From: Anaeramoeba flamelloides
Lineage: Eukaryota; Metamonada; Anaeramoebidae
Assembly (NCBI GenBank): GCA_027625915.1
Contig: JANTQA010000032.1
Span: 8,246,001 to 8,310,000, forward strand
Reading direction: 5' to 3'
DNA: 64,000 bases
The notes below the pieces were generated by a model. The model was not told the DNA's origin and did no database searches. It worked only from the letters and a program-made list of their open reading frames with translations. Below, piece by piece: positions 55,101 to 64,000 of this stretch. Both the position numbers and the translations under genes were made by a program. Numbering within the stretch: position 1 is the stretch's first letter; every line of letters starts with the position of its first letter.

Positions 55101-57819
55101 GTTTATTTCTTATTTGTTCTTCAAATGGTCATTTATATAAAATAATTGGTATTTGAAAAAAATGTTGGGCCCCTTTGACTGAAACAGAGTTTAAAACAGA
55201 AAACCTCAAGAAAGCGAAAGATTTTTCTCAGTTCTTTTGAATTTTGGAAAAGCAAGGTACTCCATGATACTCCATGTTGCTGTATGGTAACCCATGGCAC
55301 CCCATGACACTCTATGGTACTCTATGTCACTTTACGTCACTTTACTGCGGTCTATAATTTCTCAACTAATATTTTGAAATTTTTACAAACATTCAAACAT
55401 ATTTTTCTTATCTACCAGAGCAAATAAAGATATTGAATCTCGTTTTTATTAATAATATCAAAAATATTCTAATTTTATTATTGAGGAAATATGTGTAAAT
55501 TACACTCTAGATACCCTTATACAACAAACTATATAATCATCAAATAGATGTAAATTCAAAAATATAAATATCTATTAATAAATTTTAATCTAAAACTAAT
55601 GACAATATCATCCATTAATTAAACTTTAATAAATCAAAACCAATATTAAAATAAAAAAATAAAAAAAAAAAAAAATAGCCATTGGAAGGCTTGGTGATTG
55701 TTATTTTTATGGAAGGGGTGTTAAAAAACGAGATATTCAAAAGGCGTTGTTATTATATTTAGAAGCTGCTGAATTTGGAATTACTCTATCAGAAAATTCA
55801 TTAGATCAATGTTTCAACAAAAAACGAATAAAAAAAGATTCCGAACTCGAAATGTTATACCCAAAGGTTATTGAAGAAATCAAAAAAAAATGCGAGGAAG
55901 GCAATGATCCGTTATATCAAGTTTTGTTAGGTGTACTCTACAAAAATGGGAATGGTATCGAAAAAAGTGAAGAATTGGCATTTAAATACTTTAAAAGTGC
56001 GTCCAAAATGGGTAACGCGATTGCACAAAGAAAATTAGCACTTTGCTATCGATCTAGCAATGACAATGAAAAGAAAAAGAAATCTGTTTATTGGAATAAG
56101 CAATCCTTAAAGCAGAACAACCCCGGCGCATTAAATAACCATGGGATCGAATACATGAGCGGTCTTGGTGTCTCAAAAAATTATGAAGAAGCTGTCAAAT
56201 TATTTCGAATGTCGAGCGAATTGGATAATTCTAATGCGTTCAACTCGCTTGGAAATTGCTATCTTGAGGGCGAAGGTGTTCAAAAGGATTTGAATATTGC
56301 ATTCAAATTATTTTTCAAGGCACACTTTCTGGGATCTGCCAATGGCACAACAAGTGTCGGGTTTATTTATGAATTAGAGATCAGCAATTTTATGCTTAAT
56401 TCGACAAAGGCCTTCCAATATTATTCAATTGGCAAAAAATTAAGAAATTTGGATTCAACAAATTCGCTGGCGTATTGCTATTTGAATGGATATGGAATCG
56501 ATACCATCCCCGAATTTGCCTTTCAATTGTTTAAAGAATGTAGCGCAAGGTCTCATTTGCCCAGTATGCTGTCATATGCGTGGTGCCTAAGCGAGGGGAG
56601 AGGGTGTGTCAAGAATAAAGAATTATCTATCAAGATCTATCAGCAGGCAGCAGACAAGGGGGAGGAGTCGGCGCACCATTCTTTGGGTGTTTTTTATTTA
56701 AATGGCAAGTCCATTGAAAAGAATTTGATACAGGCGTATTACCATTTTAAAAAGGCCTATGAATTGGGGCATACCCAGAGCGAAACCATTATTACGGGTT
56801 CTTTGCTACATTTTTTAATTGAGCATTCAGCAAAAACCGAAACCATCATTAAGGTGCTAAAAGAAGGGTCTGAAATAAACGAAACTGATAATTTGGGCGA
56901 AAGGCCCCTAAATTTGCTATGCAATTCCAAAAGGCAAGACAAACTGCAATTGATCGAAGAGTTTATAAATGCAGGGGTCAATGTGACAATCAACCAGACA
57001 AATTTAATGGAAAAAACTAATTCTTTAAAGAATTTCATAATTAAAGAAGTCACAAGACTATTGCAATTGTTTTCAATCGTTGAAGACTTTTTTTGTTTAT
57101 ATAACGACCAAGAAAATTGCGATATTGAAATACTTGGCCACGGGCTTCATAAAAATTGGATAGAATTTAGACTCGGATACCAAATAGACCAAAATTTTGA
57201 ATTCGCTTTATCCAAGTATCATGAAAAGGAAAGAAACTTGTTCTGGATTTGGCTATATTCCGGAATGTTTCTCGAAAAACGCTCAACAGTTGTCGAAATT
57301 GCAGAAAGGGTTGGAATACAGAACGTCAAAGAAAAATCTGGCAGGAATGGTTTAATCAATGACTTAAAAAAACTTTATTATTCGAAAAAATATCCCAAGG
57401 ATTTTATAATTATCACTAATTCAAATGTTCAAATATATGCGCACCAAATAGTCTTGCAGGCCAGAACGGGATTATTCAGAAACTTTTTTAATTCAATAAA
57501 AGATTTCCAAAACAAGGTTTCAGATTATACAGAAAAATCGCACGTGTCAATCCAAAATTTAATTCAATTCCTATATTTCGATGACCTGTCATCAGTGGAT
57601 GATATCCAGGAGAACGGCTTTATATTGGAAGATTACTACGACTCCATCCTTTACTACCAATTGAATTCAAATACAAATCTGTCATATTGTCTCGACCAGA
57701 TTAAAAAAATTAATTTAAATTCAAAAAAAAGGAAAAAGAAAAATGATAAAAATGAAAAAAATGATATACAATCAAATTCAAAAAGTAAATCAAAAAAAAC
57801 CTATCGGTTTCTTTATTAA
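52171..57819 (+). CDS. Sel1-repeat, ankyrin-like and BTB domain protein, two exons
   Basis: Predicted intracellular scaffold, possibly a ubiquitin-ligase adaptor through the BTB domain; no specific partner can be named. Exons 52171-52432 and 55679-57819 (intron 3246 bp, donor GTAACC, acceptor AATAG) join in phase to 800 aa. About eleven Sel1/TPR-like repeats fill residues 10-455, for example LGFLYYEGIQFPKD, LGDCYFYGRGVKKRD, LGNCYLEGEGVQKDL and LGVFYLNGKSIEKNL. An ankyrin-like pair follows at about 455-530 (INETDNLGERPLNLLC). A BTB/POZ-like domain lies at about 658-760 (KDFIIITNSNVQIYAHQIVL), then a K/S/N-rich tail. The junction residue gives SKQ-AIGRLGDCY, a perfect repeat start. The ATG at 52171 is the first in frame, but an upstream exon cannot be excluded. 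GC is locally higher around 56560-56680 than in neighbouring genes. Confidence 0.88.
52732..53189 (+). mobile_element. TAA-flanked TIR element with ~58-bp ends, copy 2
   Basis: 458 bp, starting CTGTCGAGAGAAAAATGTTG and ending with the inverted equivalent, with TAA on both sides. Highly similar to 44382-44840 throughout. It lies in the Sel1-BTB intron. Confidence 0.8.
53798..53983 (+). mobile_element. Reverse-transcriptase C-terminal relic
   Basis: An open frame of 61 codons, WNCPFYEKNRKIWIKELIQI onward, ending at TAA 53981-53983. The W-x-CP-x-YEK motif matches WVCPSYEKD of the copy at 35597-37520. The relic is followed within 10 bp by palindrome array G. Confidence 0.65.
53990..54170. repeat. 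Palindrome cassette array G, first part
   Basis: Linker GTGCCGTCAAGTGCCTAG, then a long P1 (54009-54083) with arms of about 35 bp centred on TCTATGATTTTACTC, then linker TAACGGCGG and a P2 ending AAAAAAACCTAACGGC. It lies immediately after the reverse-transcriptase relic. Confidence 0.82.
54435..55350. repeat. Palindrome array G, second part, split by a TIR element
   Basis: A P3 left half (TTAGGTTTTCTTGGG to TTGATTTTACAAAA) lies before 54491 and its right half (AAACAGAAAACCTCAAG) after 55191. Removing the TIR element and one TA restores a continuous P3. A P1 right half follows (CAGTTCTTTTGAATTTTGG), then a decamer run of about nine units like ACTCCATGGT at 55259-55348. Confidence 0.82.
54491..55191 (+). 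mobile_element. TA-flanked TIR element (family A), copy 2, nested in a palindrome
   Basis: 701 bp with the left end AACTATTTTTCAGTCAAAG and right end CTTTGACTGAAACAGAGTT, TA on both sides. Very similar to 9339-10046. It is inserted in the arm of a P3 cassette, so the palindrome array is older than this insertion. Confidence 0.85.
55475..55545 (-). mobile_element. Retrotransposon 3'-end fragment
   Basis: On the minus strand it reads GGGTATCTAGAGTGTAATTT followed by TCCTCAATAATAAAA, matching the 3' end of the element at 35597-37520 (GGCATCTAGAGTGTAATTTA). Severely 5'-truncated; only the end is present. Confidence 0.6.
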
Positions 57820-58617
57820 ATAATTGATTGAAAAATGATTTTATTTGATTTTGTTCCTTACTTTTTTTTATTTTTTTTCTTTCTTTTTTATTATTATTAG
57901 TAATTTTCTTAAATGTGTTTGTATATGAAACTATTTTTTTTTTATAAAAAAATTTGTTTATAAATTTAATATAATTTATTTTTTATTGTTTTTGATTTTA
58001 TTTTTTTTTTTTTAGAGATTAGGCTTTTAATTAAAAATGAAAATAGAGTTAAGTTATATAAATAGATTTTCTTTTGATTATTATTTTCAAAATTTTTATT
58101 AAAATTGATTTTCCTCATTGGTTTATTTATTTAGGGATTTGATAATATCTTTTTTGATCAAACAAAAATGTTTTCTTGTGAAAATGTTCATTGAATTAAA
58201 CTAAAAATTAATGGTATGGTTTAAAAAAGCATCATTAATATATAACAATCATGATCATGTTATTGCTACAATTTTGTCTTTATTTATTTATTTGTTCTTT
58301 TATTCATTGATCTTTCTTTGAATTTTCAGTCTCAGTAAGGTTCCATATTAAAAACCATTTTCACTTTTTTTCCACAATGGTTATAATCTTTATTTCAAAA
58401 TTTGGAATAATCTTCCAAACAATGTGACCAAATTTAAAAAGGTGGACACAATTTTTGTACAATACTTGTTGTGAAGATGTTTAAATAGACTCATTTTTTT
58501 TAGGTTTTCTATTTTATTATTTATTTTTGAAACAAACCACCATTTAAAAGTACTTTCAATAACCATCAACAACTTGTTTTTATTTATTTTATATTCTTTT
58601 TAAAGGATCAAATCTCA
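57820..58617. other. Intergenic spacer between the Sel1-BTB and SBP2-like genes
   Basis: The two genes run in the same direction. The sequence is T-rich (probably 3' UTR) and then mixed AT. No repeat, exon or clear promoter motif was recognised. Confidence 0.4.
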
Positions 58618-59352
58618 ATGTCTCAAAGGAAAAGGCAAAAACAAAAACCAAAACAAAAATCCACCATTCTCAATTTGGATGGACAAGTCTTTAAAAACAA
58701 AGAAGCAAGAAAAAAAAAAAAGCCATCAAAATTAAAAAAAACACTTGTGAATCAACGAAAAAATAAAGAATTTGCAGAAACGGCATACTACGATTATACC
58801 CCAACACTTGATTTAGATCTGTGTGTGCTTACTTTCCTCTCGAAATTATTTAAAATTCAAACAAAAACAAAAATAACAAACACAAAAAAAAAAAAAAAAA
58901 AAACACGCAGGTATGTCTTTGGAATAAGAGAAGTTTATAAATATGCTTGTCTCGGGAAGTTGAGTGTTGTCATTATCCCAACTAATGTCGATAATACACT
59001 GGAAATCCATAAAATTATTAATGATATTAAAAAACAGCCCAACACCCATCTTATTTTTTCTTGCTCTCGAAAGAAATTAGGTAGCATCTTTAAAAAAACA
59101 TTAAGAATTTCAATGATCGGTGTTTTTGATAAATCAGGTGCAGATCTTTTGTTTGCTAGGATGTTAATGTTGGCAAAAATTGAAAGGAAAAAAGAGAGAT
59201 TAAAATTATTACAAAACCACACTTCGCAACAATTAAAAGAAACAGAAACAGAAACAAAAACAAAAGTAGAAACAGATTCTTCGCAGCAATCAAAAGAAAA
59301 AGAAAAAGATGAAGGGAAAGAGAAAGAGAAAGAGAAAGATGAAGAGAAATAA
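58618..59352 (+). CDS. SECISBP2: Compact SECIS-binding-protein-2-like L7Ae RNA-binding protein
   Basis: SBP2 binds the kink-turn of SECIS elements in selenoprotein mRNAs and recruits the selenocysteine elongation factor so that UGA is read as selenocysteine. The 244-aa product has a basic N-terminus, a segment DLDLCVLTFLSKLFKIQTKT that resembles the conserved stretch preceding the SBP2 RNA-binding domain, then the L7Ae fold at about residues 95-185: RRYVFGIREVYKYACLGKL, SVVIIPTNVDN, THLIFSCSRKKLGSIFKKTL and ISMIGVFDKSGADLLFARML. The G-x-REV start and the SRKxLG block favour SBP2 over NHP2, SNU13 or ribosomal L7Ae relatives. The tail is K/E-rich. It is much shorter than animal SBP2. A run of about 19 A's inside the ORF near 58881 encodes polylysine. 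A single exon is assumed; an upstream exon is possible. Confidence 0.75.
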   Translation: MSQRKRQKQKPKQKSTILNLDGQVFKNKEARKKKKPSKLKKTLVNQRKNKEFAETAYYDYTPTLDLDLCVLTFLSKLFKIQTKTKITNTKKKKKKTRRYVFGIREVYKYACLGKLSVVIIPTNVDNTLEIHKIINDIKKQPNTHLIFSCSRKKLGSIFKKTLRISMIGVFDKSGADLLFARMLMLAKIERKKERLKLLQNHTSQQLKETETETKTKVETDSSQQSKEKEKDEGKEKEKEKDEEK

Positions 59353-60247
59353 AAGAAAAAGATGATAAAAAGGGAAATTCTACAATCAATCAAACAAACA
59401 ATCAAAAAAAAAGAAATTGTAAATCATAACAATAAGAAAGAGAAATTTCAAAAGTAAATAATCTCAAAAAAGAAACTTTTCCAAATAATCCTCAATTTAA
59501 AATATCAAATTTTGAAAAATAAAATAATGTTAATTACAGCTGTTTATTATAAGTGTGTGCTAAAAGTTGTAAAAAGTATTCCCAAACTGCTTAAAATCTG
59601 TGAATTGGGAAGTTTGGGTAACGATTTAAAACACTTTTGTTCCTCACTTTTTTTAAAACAACTGTACAAAGTTTTATTCTTAATTTTATTTCTCTTTTGA
59701 GCAATTTATAGTCTTTTAAACGAAAACCTTTTGAAAGCGAATATTATCATTAAATTTTTAAAACATTTTAAATTTGACTTTACTTTTCTTTTTAAGCAGT
59801 TAAGTGTGTGATGTTTTAATTTCATATAGTTATATTAAAAAAGTTTGGAAAAAAACTTTTCAATAGTTTCTATAAAATAGCTGTTAAATCTCGCAAGACC
59901 TATTTTTACGGTTTGATTAAAAAAAATTTTCCTTTGAATTTAAAAAAAAACTAATTTACTTGTTAAAAAAGGGGCACAAGAAGAATTTTTTTTTTTAGAG
60001 AAAATCACATTAAAATATATAAAAAAAAAAATTAATATAAAATGATAACTTTCTTTAAAACATTATATTTCTTCCAATTAGATTTACAGGTTATGGTTTA
60101 GGCTTGGAAGAATAAAAAATTGAATAAATATCTTCTAGTGTATTTCAATTGACTTGGTTAGTGAGCTTTTAAAGTAGAATAAAAAATAAAATCAAACAAA
60201 TGCCAAAAATCACTATTTTATATAAAAGTGTTTAATTTTAATATGTA

Positions 60248-60823
60248 TATGTCCTTAATAAAATTAAGCACTATTTTTTTCTGATTAATATTTTTTGAAA
60301 TTAAGTTCATAACTTAATTCAATTCACCATTGGGATAATTTTTTTGAGAATAAAAACACTCTCAACTTTTGAATATCAAAAATATTTTTTGAAATTAGTG
60401 TGCACTTTTTTATTTTTTTTTTGAAAAATTGGGGTTGAGAAAAGCTTGAAATCGAAGAATAAGTTAATATATCAAATTAGAATGGTTTTCCAGAAAGTTT
60501 ATCCTTTTAGTTTAACTTTTTTTTAATTTTATTATTTAAAACTAAAAAAAACATTTGGGGACTAAATTAGTGCCTTTTAGTGAAAAAAAAATTCCCATAA
60601 TTTAGAATTTGTTTTAGTAAAGGGGTTAAAACAAGATAATGTATCTAAAAGCATACATAATTTCAAGAGTGAATTCAATGATTTTGACAAAAAATGTTTA
60701 TAAGAAAAAGTCAAATGGAAACTTTATTTATTTTAATTTTTTCATTTTGTTTTTTTAATTGTATTAATGGAAAGTATTTGATCAGTTTTCCTTTTTTAGT
60801 GTTTTTTGGGTTGTAGGGACATA
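60248..60823 (-). mobile_element. TIR element with TATGTCCYTA ends, uninterrupted copy
   Basis: 576 bp from TATGTCCTTAATAA to TTGTAGGGACATA. Inverted relative to 3020-3912 and colinear with it once the LINE is removed. Shared blocks include the TTTCTGATTAATATTTTT and AATTGGGGTTGAGAAAA regions. Confidence 0.65.
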
Positions 60824-61026
60824 TAATATAGAATTTTCAATTAAATTAATAAAAAAGAATAGTGTTTTAAATTCATATATAATGTCCCTTTGGTATGAGT
60901 ATAACACAAAAGATTTATGTTTTTTGAAATTCGCAATTTTTTCTTTTCCTGTTGTTATCAAACAATTTAAACTTTCTGTAACAGTGTTTAAAAAAGTAAA
61001 ACCATGTTTCTTTTTTTAGATATATA

Positions 61027-61614
61027 TAAGCTATTTCCAATAAAGTGTGGCAAATTTATTTTAAAATATAGCTTTTAAACACAATCTATAAAAAAGCATT
61101 TAAACATCCAAAATCATTAAACATCATTTATAGATTCTTGATAATAATTCAATTTGTTTCTTAGTATTGTATTACTTAAATAAAAGATATTAAATTTTCT
61201 GATCTCGATTTTATCTGATATTTTTTAGGTGCTAAAATTGGTGTTTATTATTTTCTTTTTGTTTGAAAAAATCTTTTTCATAACTTTTTTAATCACAACA
61301 AATTTTCAAATAGAATTGAAAACATATAACTGTATTTTATTGTTTAAAAAATCATTTGTAACCTTTCCATATTTACAGTTTTTTTAGAAAAATTGGTCGT
61401 ACATTGTTTTCACCAAAAAAAGTATGGATTTTTTTTTCATTTTTTTGAAAATATTTCATCCAACTTATTTTAAAATAAATACCTTAGCCATTTATTCAAT
61501 TGTTATTAATATTAAACTTAATTTGGTATCATCAATTAATGAATACTACCACTAACAAAGACTATTTTTTATGAAATGTAAAAAAAAATGCCCCACTTTT
61601 TTGGAAATCCCTTA
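61027..61614 (+). mobile_element. TIR element, GTGGGGCA family, plus copy 2
   Basis: 588 bp from TAAGCTATTTCCAATAAAG to TTTTTTGGAAATCCCTTA. Colinear with and equal in length to 32794-33381. No ORF. Confidence 0.78.
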
Positions 61615-62639
61615 CAATTCAGCGACTCACAGAAACTGCCAATATCCAAGGTGCCAATATGATCTTTATTTCTTAAAAGTTCTATTCTAAAAAATAAATC
61701 AGAAAAATGAAAGATCATAGTTAAATTTTTTTGATAAACAATTGAGTTAACTGTTGCTGAAAAACAAGATAAAGGGGAAAAAAAGTTGGACACTTATTGT
61801 TCAAAAATTAAAAATTTAATTCCTATTTTAAAGGTTACTCAAAATATCAAGGTGTTTTTGTTCAAAACCGAATTGAACTCTATATACAATTGGGTAGTCA
61901 ATTAGTTGTTTTATTTGAACAAGAAAAAAAAGAATACATAAAATTTATATATGAAACATTAGGTCCATACTCTTGAAACAAGGTTTTTTGAATGGTGTAA
62001 CTTTTAGAAAAGAATATTTCTTTGTATTTATTCTCAAACTACAATAATGTAATAAAACAGAGATAATAACTGTTTTAATTACTATTAATTGAACAATAAA
62101 TTGGCCTAGATTTTCATTTTGCTTACCTAAAAATTGAAAAGATCTATATCAGAAATTAAACTCTTGAATTATTTAAATCCTGTATGTATTTTGAATTTGC
62201 CTTTTATTATTTGTGATTTTAATGTAAGTGAATTCAATTTTTTGTTTTTCGGGGAAATCGTAAAGAGAATATTTTACAATCATTCATAATTTGAGTTTTT
62301 CTTCTAGAAATTATTTGATTATAAAATGAAAATACGGGAATTTGAGCAATTAAAAAAGGAACACTCACAATTCATTGGTTTTGATCAACACTTTAATTCA
62401 AACTCAGTCGGAAACAGGAAATACACACTGCTTAAAAATAAATTGAACACAAAAGTCTTTCAGCTTACGTAAAAAGTGAAAAAAATCTTGGTAAATATTT
62501 AAACTCTTTCCATCACTAAATTTCCCACATCTTTTCAATATTCCATTTAAAATTTGGGAACTTGAGAGTTTTTTAACATCCACTGTTTGATTTTATTACG
62601 AAAACTTACTCAAAAATTTTGGAGTTTATTTTTCAAATA

Positions 62640-62720
62640 CATTAGGCACCTCTTTTAAGACACAAATTTTCAACCAAAATTAAGGTACAAAAAAAATCTC
62701 AAATTAAGGCACAAAATTTG
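62640..62720 (+). repeat. Short repeat related to 39685-39875
   Basis: TTTTAAGACACAAATTTTCA and TCTCAAATTAAGGCACAAAA match the first part of the repeat at 39685. Only about 80 bp is recognisable. Confidence 0.45.
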
Positions 62721-63035
62721 TAATATTTTTTTTGACACAGATTATTTTACTTGTTTTTGAATTTCAAATAGTTTCACCCTAATTTAAAAGATTAAAATAA
62801 TTCCCAAAAATAAAAGAATTTGGTACAATTGTTACAGTTATTTCCTAAAGTGTTACTCAAACTTCTGTTAACGTGAGGGAATTAAACACAAGTGTAACTA
62901 TGGAAACTTTTAATCCTCACTTATTGAAAACAGATTTTTCTAACAATTTATTTTTTTTTAATTTTGCTCTTCTTTGCAATTTTTTCATATTCAAAAAATT
63001 AAACAAATACCATTAAAAAAAAGAAAATAAATAAG

Positions 63036-64000
63036 ATGATCCCAATCATAGCACTTAACAGACAAATTGAAAACCTTCTTAACTTCAAGCCACTTAAAGA
63101 AATCGAAGTCAAAAATCTTTGCGACAAAGCACAAGAGATCTTCATCAATGAACCAAATATTGTACGAGTTAAAGCACCTGTAACAGTTTGTGGTGATACA
63201 CACGGACAATTTCCAGATTTGTTAGAACTGTTTAAAATTGTTGGGACCTGTCCAAATGTTAATTTTCTTTTTATGGGTAACTAATTATTTTTGACAAAAA
63301 AGAAAAAAAAAAATAATTTTATTTTTCGAAAGCGACACAAACTTGTGCAAAATTTCTAAAGTCTCTTCAAAAAACCTTTTGAATTTGCTTTTTTTTTTTT
63401 TTTCAAACTTTTTCTCTTTGATTGATCTTTTTTTTTATTAGGTGACTATGTTGATCGTGGATTTTATAGTGTTGAAAATGTAACATGTTTAGTTGCAATG
63501 AAAGGTAGTGTTCATTGTCTCCATTGAGAATCTTTTCTTTTTTTTTTTTTTTATTTTTACTTTGTGTTTTCTTTTCTTCTTCCTCAACAAAAATTAATTA
63601 TTTTCATTTTTTTAATTCATTTGTCTTTAACCTAAACCAAAAAATCTTCCCATTTTATCTTTCTTTTTCAAACACACTGCAAACAGTTCGTTATCCAAAT
63701 AGAATTACTTTATTAAGAGGGTTTGTTCTTTTTTTCTTTTTTATCTTTTTATTTGTTTTTTTTTTTTATTTATTTTATTTTATTTTTTATTATTTTGTTT
63801 TGGATGTAAATTTTTTAAAATACAATTATGCTCCTTGGAAAAAATTCGATCACTCTCTCATCTTTTTGTATTTAAATGATCTCGGTGAAATTTTAACCAA
63901 CACTCTTGGGATTTTGTTGTCACCATAAATGTTTACAAAAATTAAAATACGTCAATATTCAGACAATTATAAATTCCACCTTCTGTTTAAGTGAAAAATC
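63036..64000 (+). CDS. PPP2CA: PP2A-type serine/threonine phosphatase catalytic subunit, partial (5' exons)
   Basis: Metallophosphatase of the PPP family; with the A scaffold (4392-12169) it would form the PP2A core enzyme. Exons 63036-63276, 63442-63504 and 63687-63720 join in phase; the gene continues beyond the window. Seen: VTVCGDTHGQF (metal-binding GDxHG at residues 53-57), FLFMGDYVDRGFYSVENVT spanning the first intron (GDxVDRG), and VRYPNRITLLRG just before the expected NHE motif. The third donor is GTTTGT and no NHE exon is visible before 64000. Residues DYVDRG and LVAMKVRY are closer to PP2A than to PP4 or PP6, but with about 113 residues the subfamily is not certain. The ATG at 63036 gives a leader similar in length to PP2A. 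Confidence 0.88.

Larger units (their letters stand above)
52433..55678 (+). other. 3.2-kb intron of the Sel1-BTB gene
   Basis: It contains a TAA-flanked TIR element (52732-53189), a reverse-transcriptase 3' relic (53798-53983), palindrome arrays (53990-54170 and 54435-55350), a TIR element nested in the second array (54491-55191) and an inverted retrotransposon 3' fragment (55475-55545). Confidence 0.8.
59353..63035. other. Intergenic region between the SBP2-like and PP2A catalytic genes
   Basis: It contains TIR elements at 60248-60823 and 61027-61614, a single TAA-type terminal end near 61747-61795 and a short repeat at 62640-62720. Otherwise AT-rich with no recognised exon. The promoter of the phosphatase gene should lie just upstream of 63036. 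Confidence 0.5.

Noticed and set aside
58906..58920. GTATGT after a CAG in the SBP2-like ORF as a splice donor
   Set aside because: The codons there encode RRYVFG, the conserved start of the RNA-binding domain, so the sequence is coding.
58935..59405. 156-aa minus-strand ORF rich in F and S
   Set aside because: It is the antisense of the lysine/glutamate-rich SBP2-like tail.

Overview
This is a strongly AT-rich nuclear eukaryotic window with standard-code genes, spliceosomal introns (GT...AG, often with an AATAG or AAAG acceptor and no clear pyrimidine tract) and many transposable elements. Lineage cannot be fixed from sequence alone. The mix of Sel1-ankyrin-BTB architecture, KE/KQ-rich low-complexity tails, short introns alongside 3-5 kb transposon-filled introns, and extreme AT bias suggests a free-living protist. 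An Anaeramoeba-like or other amoeboid lineage is a guess, not a result.

Gene layout: ribosomal protein uL2/RPL8 (minus, 601-1848); PP2A scaffold A subunit (minus, 4392-12169, nine coding exons); ERV46/ERGIC3 cargo receptor (plus, 16662-24809); MLF-family protein (plus, 29283-31150); V-ATPase subunit E (minus, 34815-39442); ERV1/ALR sulfhydryl oxidase (minus, 46163-46630, single exon); Sel1-ankyrin-BTB protein (plus, 52171-57819); compact SECIS-binding-protein-2-like L7Ae protein (plus, 58618-59352); PP2A-type catalytic subunit (plus, 63036 to the window edge). Exon joins were set by phase and by recalled family conservation. The genes are unrelated housekeeping genes with no operon logic, although both PP2A core subunits lie about 50 kb apart. 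No tRNA, rRNA or CRISPR was seen.

The rest is mostly repeats. There are two larger copies and several relics of one non-LTR retrotransposon (minus near 13040-15300, plus near 35597-37520), and a separate 5'-truncated LINE with poly(A) and target duplication at 3577-3879. At least six families of short TIR elements (MITE-like) occur in two to four copies, often nested.

The most unusual structure is a set of modular palindrome arrays near 6.6-7.2, 8.6-8.9, 13.5-13.75, 18.4-18.7, 26.0-26.6, 36.5-37.1 and 54.0-55.4 kb. Each array mixes three kinds of 65-80 bp hairpin cassette. The cassettes share GTTAG[G/C]TTTT...AAAA[C/G]CTA ends and are separated by GC-richer linkers built on a 10-bp unit like GGCACTCTAC. 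Two retrotransposon copies carry such an array at the same position inside the reverse-transcriptase ORF but with different cassette content, and some stems appear to covary between arrays. I do not recognise this as a named element class.
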